Below, piece by piece: positions 58,915 to 64,000 of a stretch of DNA of 64,000 nt. Location of the stretch: positions 9,466,604 to 9,530,603 of the forward strand of contig JACDQD010000011.1 in the NCBI GenBank assembly GCA_019843655.1. Reading direction: 5' to 3'. The position numbers and the translations under genes are program-made. Source of the DNA: Lethocerus indicus (taxonomy: Eukaryota > Arthropoda > Insecta > Hemiptera > Belostomatidae). Numbering within the stretch: the first letter of the stretch is position 1; each line of letters opens with the position of its first letter. Under the pieces are notes generated by a model that saw only the letters and a program-made list of their open reading frames with translations, did no database searches and was not told the origin of the DNA.

Positions 58915-60765
58915 CGATTGGGGAAACCTTAATCCACTTGTCCGCAGATAGCGGATCGCTCTGAATAGAACCCTTCCTGCGAATTGTTGCGCACAATAGA
59001 AGTGCAGACGCGGACCGACTTTCTTACGGCTCTAATACTAAACTGGTTTCAACTTCTCGAGTTCAATTAAATGGCTGAACTCATCGGGACCTAACTGAAG
59101 ACGGCGAGAAACCTCCGGCAACCATGTTTTAGTGTCCTACTGGCGGTGGCGTTAAACCGAATGCGGTCCAAAATTTGTTTTAATCAGGGAGTTAAGCGAT
59201 ATCATTTTATTAACAAATAATTCACAAACACCCGGGTACGTTAGTTTCAGGACGATAGTCCGTCCAGTACCGCTAATTTTGATACGCCTCGTACGGGAAT
59301 AGCCCCAGAGTGGGGGAGTATGTTTCGCAAGTTAGGCTCGAGGCGCCCTAGCCGGTGCTTTAAAATAGGCCGCTGTCTTATTAATCCACGACGGGAGATG
59401 ATGGATGTCCGCCCGCCGACCGCTGGTTAATAAATAGCGAAACGATCCCCGACGTATGGAATTAGATTATTGGGCATCGCTCCGCCCTCTGGCTGTAGGC
59501 CCGGGGTTCGGCAACCTTTACACTGAGATATTAAAGGGGGACAACCGAGGTGATTTACCATTTACTCGTATTTTTATTTATTTATTTATTTGTTTATCAC
59601 CCGGAACATAAAACTATTACATCATTCACTGTTGCTGTAAATTTGGAATACCTTTTCTCGATTTTCAGTCTCCTCTCGCTAGATCATGTTCCGAGAAAAA
59701 ACTGTGGTGTTTCTGTTAAAACTAATTTTTTAAGAATTTTATTGGGCACATTACTAGGTCGGCACTGATATCATTGCCACTTTTGGGACACTAACGCCCA
59801 CGATGAGATGTTACAAATTGATTCAGAATTTAAGGTTAATGAACCAGTCACCGGGCTGTCTTGAGAGCAAATGTTGAAGGGAAAATCAACTGTATTATAT
59901 GAATACATAAATTAGAGTGGTGGGAATATTTGAATATGTAAGCGCGGAAATTCAAGATATAAGCAACATAAGAAGATTACAGGCTAACTGCTATTAAGTG
60001 ATTGTTAGAATGAACTAATTTTCAAAATAGTTGCCGCATCCCGGAACTTATTATTTTTTGCCATTGTAAGGAATAAAGTCTGTTAAGTGAAGAGTCTAAA
60101 TGTCAAAACAGATCACAGTAAATCCTGATACAATAGACCTAAATACAAATCAATCGTTGGATTAAAATATTAATGCGGCCCGTTCCATATTGATGAACAC
60201 GTCGGGGAGATAAGGGGCCGCGGTTTAATCCCGGATCGGACCCAGAGCCCGGATAAATATTCATAGAGCGGAGTCAAAGTGTTCTCCTCTCTCTGTGCTA
60301 AACTAAAAAAGAGAAAAAGCGCAGCTCAAGTAGGTTCTTTGGCGCTGGCCGGATTGAAACCCTAACGCCGGTCCCAGACGCATTAATAGATTCGGGCATT
60401 AATAGTGACACCCGGATTTAGTGGCCTAAGCCGGTGTCTCTGTGGCTGCCCGGATTTTAGAAATTCGGGGCTATTCCAATATATAAAACGTCAGTGCTTT
60501 TAGGCCTTTCTTCTTGCTGCTGACTCTAATAGGATAATAAATGAATGTATTTTAGCATGATCTACAGCGTTAGCTAACACCGGCCGAATTACCTTTTCTA
60601 TTCTAGATTTGATTTGAACCGGAATTAATTTTTTCCAGATATATTTCCACCACTAAATATCTCCCGTAGAATATTCCCTCTCAGTGTTTATGTATTTTTT
60701 ACGATCTTTGTTGGTCCCCATTAGTTTTGTGCTGGATAAAGTTTTCCATTTTTCTAATATTTATT
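58915..60765. other. Non-coding stretch
   Basis: GC-rich islands at about 59080-59540 and 60170-60520 with ATTAATA cores. The relic at 59665-59800 is the only repeat recognised. Confidence 0.45.
59665..59800 (+). repeat. Decayed copy of the palindrome/ribozyme family
   Basis: TTCAGTCTCCTCTCGCTAG at the left, and CACTGATATCATTGCCACTT then TTGGGACACTAACGCC at the right. The latter recalls the GTGTTAGTCAC/TTTGGCACTTTGG part of the 5075 element. The ribozyme-like core is missing. Confidence 0.35.
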
Positions 60766-60769
60766 TTTT

Positions 60770-60860
60770 TTAGTTCATTCTTGTTTCTAAAAATTTATTT
60801 CCTATTCATCGTTACGTACTTATCCTGAGATAGTGGATCGTTGGGAAAAAACGGAAAGTT
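60770..60860 (+). repeat. Dispersed repeat D, partial copy 4
   Basis: TTAGTTCATTCTTGTTTC, then GAGATAGTGGATCGTTGGG, comparable to CAGATAGCGGATCGCTCTG at about 58944. Confidence 0.35.
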
Positions 60861-61374
60861 TAAAATCCGCAGCCTGGCTTCAGTGACTCTCCTAGAACTC
60901 TGCCTTATCGTGTTTATAATAAATGTTAGTCCCTTTAATAAATAAATTTATCTCGAGTTTACGCATAATGTAACATTGGGGTAATGAATCTCGGAGGCTA
61001 AGTTTTTATTCTGTCGAGGGCCGTGTTTCGCGTTTTGGGTGTTGGAGAAGGGAGAACGAAAAAAGCCGAAGAAAAACTGGACAAACGAGAAGGGAAAAGA
61101 CATCTTCACAAAAATTATGAGAGGACGTGGTAAACAAGCGTGTGTTGGCGGTGTGAGTGAGGGGCGGGCAGGGGTCACGCCGGCCGTAAATCTTCGTTTG
61201 GTGAAGACTTACGCCGACAGGTGAAGCGATAAAGAGAAGTCCGGTGGGACTTTGTACGCAGAAGCAGCCGCAAAAACTGTCCACGGCCCGCCTCGCATTT
61301 AAATCAGAAAAAGGGTTTGAAAAAAATTATAAAAAGGAAGCTGATTCACCAGAAAACCCCGAGTTTCTCTCTCT

Positions 61375-61432
61375 ACTGCTAGGTCCTAAGCCCGGTTTCG
61401 GCTGCTCGCCATCATCAGTAGCATTCCGTTGG
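61375..61432 (-). repeat. Copy of the ribozyme/palindrome family with a consensus core
   Basis: On the - strand: TGCTA, CTGATGA (the commonest hammerhead core), T, GGC, GAGCA, GCC, GAAA, CCGGGC, and GACC then TAGCA. TGCTA and TAGCA can form a 5 bp stem I, but a small insertion removes the GTC triplet. It is one arm only. Confidence 0.6.
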
Positions 61433-61434
61433 TA

Positions 61435-63630
61435 AACATACTGATCCTTCATCTGTATTCAATATGGGCAACTACGTCACTATATACTATCAACTACCTT
61501 ACTTTATTTACACTAGGGGCCCATGTTTTAGAGTTGTCTCCTCATTACAACTTTATATGGGTATTAATGTTTTAAATTACTGTTTATTTAGACGTGAAAT
61601 GTGTTTTATTATGAAAGGTACAATAGTTAAAATGGATAACAGTTATTATTTATTTAAATTTACATAATCTAATATATATAAATAATATATTAAATTAATA
61701 AAATATTTATTAAGTATATAAATTTATTTTCGTTTTGTTTAATTTGTGGCGTGTATGCAACAAAGAATTTGTATTTGTAACAAAGCTATGCAACTGTAAA
61801 AAATTCGAGCATCGTCACTTCAATTTTCAAACCGATTTCAATTTTATTTTTTGAGTTTCTGACCCCGTAAGAATTGCAAAGCTCTCGAAAGAAGAAGGGA
61901 GGAATGCGAACAACGCTTTTCCGAGTTCCGAACGCGACTTCACTGTAAAATGGGGGACGTAAATTCCGTACGTTTTCGCATCGCGGCGCGCATTAAACGA
62001 ACCCGGCAACCGAATTACAATCGGACTCGATCCGCTACCTCCCTGAGAAAAGAATTTCGGCATGGGCGCCGTCAGTTAAGTCCGACTCAGGGACTTAGAA
62101 GTCATAAAAGTTCAATAGGCGTAGGTCATCCCAGCATAAATACCTGCCTGTGGAACATTTCTGTTGTTTCTTAATTGTTACAATGGGCTAAGTAACCAGT
62201 TTTTCAACCCTTAAAGGTTGAATAATATATATTCTCTTACTGTTAAATTCAACAAAATTAGCCTAAACTTAAATTATTACGAAATTTTACAAAAGATCAC
62301 AATAATAGTTGGGACCTTCGGGAACGTTTCATCAGTAAATTAGTAAGCTTTGTTGAGTGCCACTTTTACGGTATATTCGGTGTACATTGGGCATATTTTC
62401 CTGTTGAAGACGTTGCTGTCACTCGATTTTCCAGGAGGCCCCCCGCATTCCCTTCTAAAGGACTCCAGAGTCCTTTGTACAGCCCAAAAACAGTTTAAAT
62501 ATTTGTTGCAGTCGATCATCTGTCGTTTTCTCCTGATAGCGAAATCGAACGTTCGTTTTCACTCCGATTGTTCGTCTTTTTATCCCCTCAGGACGATCCG
62601 GTGGCCGAAGAAGAAAATATCAGTTCCCATTTTGGAGCCCCGGGGATTGTTTATCGGACGATATCCCACCCCCGCTCCGTTTTGAGTCGATTAATCATAC
62701 GAAGTCCGAGAGCGATATCCCGGAGTGATATACGCCGGGGTCTCGACCGGACGGACGGATGAAATATCGAGGAAATATTTTTCCCGTTAAAAGACAGCGA
62801 TTTTTGAACGGACAAAAGGACAATGCCCCCAGAAACCTCTCTGTACATCAGATCGACCTCCTTCAATCCCTTGATACAGCTTGTCAGTTCTATCTCCGTC
62901 TGTCATAACACTCAATAAAGTTGTTTTTATTTAGTCGAACTTACACACTGGGGCATTAAGCTCGTTTATGTCGTGCTAGTGAAAGTTGATTAGCTGAGCG
63001 AGCCCAAAAGCCCTTTCCTTCTGGGTCCCTCTCTGCTTCCGATATTTCGGAACCAGGTAAGGTTCGTCATTAGGGTCCGACTGATATATAGATCAACTTG
63101 GGGTTCTATATATATACCTATAGGTATAGAAGTTGAAGTTATGAACAGGCAGGCGAAAGCCCACGAAGGCCAGAGTGAATTGACAGAATAAAAAGTATCT
63201 ATCTTAGGGCTGGGCAGGCTACTGAATCAAAACTGGAAGCCTGGAATGAACTTCTTTAAAGTATAAGTTGGCTTTTATAAGTCAACTTATGTTTCTCTGT
63301 AAACCCTGTTTAAAATCCAAAGTAATAAGGGGCTTATCAACTTTGCTCAGTTTTCCAATTAAGGGAAGAGAATCATGAATAATTCCTTTGGTGTACTCTT
63401 CGGGCCCGTCGGCAAATGCAATTTTTCCTGCTATTTTCTCATCCTTTTGTCCCGCATTCTGTTTTTTTTGTCTACGTACCCCTTATAACAATGATTCTTC
63501 CTCTTCTGGTTCTATACCGACCTGAGAGTTCTTTGCCTCTTGGATAGAGAGGCCGCTTCGGTATCGGGCGCTAGGTGCAAAAACCCTGGATCGCCTCAAT
63601 ATGGAATTAGTCCGCAGGCCAACCTGAGAC
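61435..63630. other. Non-coding stretch
   Basis: AT-rich at 61440-61850; GC-rich islands at about 61840-62120 and 62540-62900. A CAG|GTAAGG donor-like site at 63054-63062 has no open frame back to any good acceptor. A compact hairpin lies at 63263-63290. Confidence 0.45.
63263..63290. repeat. Compact 12 bp stem hairpin
   Basis: ATAAGTTGGCTT (63263-63274) and AAGTCAACTTAT (63279-63290) pair with one G-T wobble or mismatch around a TTAT loop. Too short for a typical microRNA precursor. Confidence 0.5.
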
Positions 63631-63634
63631 CACG

Positions 63635-63725
63635 GCGGCGTTCTTCACCATTTGTCCACTATAGTTCGTTTTTATATATGTTGTTATTGCTATTTATGGC
63701 ATTTCTCGTACCAACAGTTCTTCGC
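63635..63725 (+). repeat. Probable jockey subfamily B 3'UTR relic (B3)
   Basis: TTGTCCACTATAGTTCG, TATATGTTGTTATTGCTAT and CCAACAGTTC parallel the UTR blocks of B1 at 31455-31530 (TTGTCCATTGTAGTTCG, CAATGTTGCTTATTGTAT). No coding end is recognisable upstream. Confidence 0.4.
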
Positions 63726-64000
63726 ACATTTATAGAATTATTTTATACAGAAAAATATGCGAACCCATAAACTGATTTAGCTGCCGTCTAAACGAGTTTA
63801 ATATGAAACGGGACCCCAAATAAGTCGTTTCAACTTTTAAAAAAATGATCGAAAATAGAGTTAATTGGATATATTGAACTTTCGCTATTGATCCAACCCT
63901 CTGTAAAACGACGTATTACGCTGTTCGAACAACCTAATTCTGCAAGTCGTTAATTCACAACCATACTGCATCGCGTAATCAGAGGTATCATTGTTTAAAT

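Noticed and set aside
62936..63062. TTTTTATTTAG ... AACCAG|GTAAGG exon-like pair
   Set aside because: All three phases contain stops between the two sites.

Overview
The window reads as arthropod, most likely insect, nuclear DNA from inside one or more very long introns or a gene desert. I found no intact protein-coding gene, rRNA, tRNA or bacterial feature. Evidence for an insect: degraded jockey-type LINE 3' ends, a mariner-type terminal sequence, a pogo/Tigger-type terminal sequence, fly-like splice and branch-point signals, CpG not depleted, and an AT-rich background broken by many 200-500 bp GC-rich islands carrying homeodomain-type TAATTA cores. The lineage cannot be fixed further from sequence alone.

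The two signals that best explain the empty landscape are fused 3'/5' splice sites on the + strand at 161|162 and 49212|49213. Each has a pyrimidine-rich stretch, CAG, then immediately GTAAGC or GTAAGT, the layout of recursive-splicing ratchet points known from giant fly introns. They suggest that a host gene is transcribed left to right across the window. Two short + strand segments look like internal exons: 3042-3086 (45 nt) and 23140-23297 (158 nt, open across its full length, with no ATG). Their phases are compatible (0 to 0), but neither encodes a domain I recognise. A third, weaker candidate is 12909-13040.

Repeats. (i) A 309 bp near-perfect palindrome at 5075-5383, each arm of which carries a hammerhead-ribozyme-like motif; decayed relatives lie near 2170, 26095, 35050, 36762, 38286, 53995, 59665 and 61375, and a second type of such motif is at 56029-56067. 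(ii) C-terminal and 3'UTR remnants of two jockey-like subfamilies: A at 7185, 11570, 29738 and 30790; B at 31294, 37918 and probably 63635. (iii) A 321 bp inverted-repeat pair at 28885-29205 and 30026-30346. (iv) Several old dispersed repeats (near 2660/9033; 12076/31558/58739/60770; 16943/23434; 36613/39380). (v) Simple repeats, including a four-run C-tract at 41558 that makes a G-quadruplex motif on the opposite strand.

Region by region: 1-5 kb has the first ratchet point, the 45-nt exon candidate and AT-rich DNA; 5-12 kb the palindrome and jockey remnants; 13-28 kb is mostly unannotatable with the 158-nt exon candidate and mariner relic; 28.8-31.8 kb is a nest of repeats; 35-39.5 kb has ribozyme-family and jockey relics; 39.5-55.8 kb is quiet apart from simple repeats and the second ratchet point; 55.8-64 kb has the pogo-like relic, the second ribozyme-like motif and dispersed repeats. 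Function calls other than repeat identities are inferences, and no computation was run.
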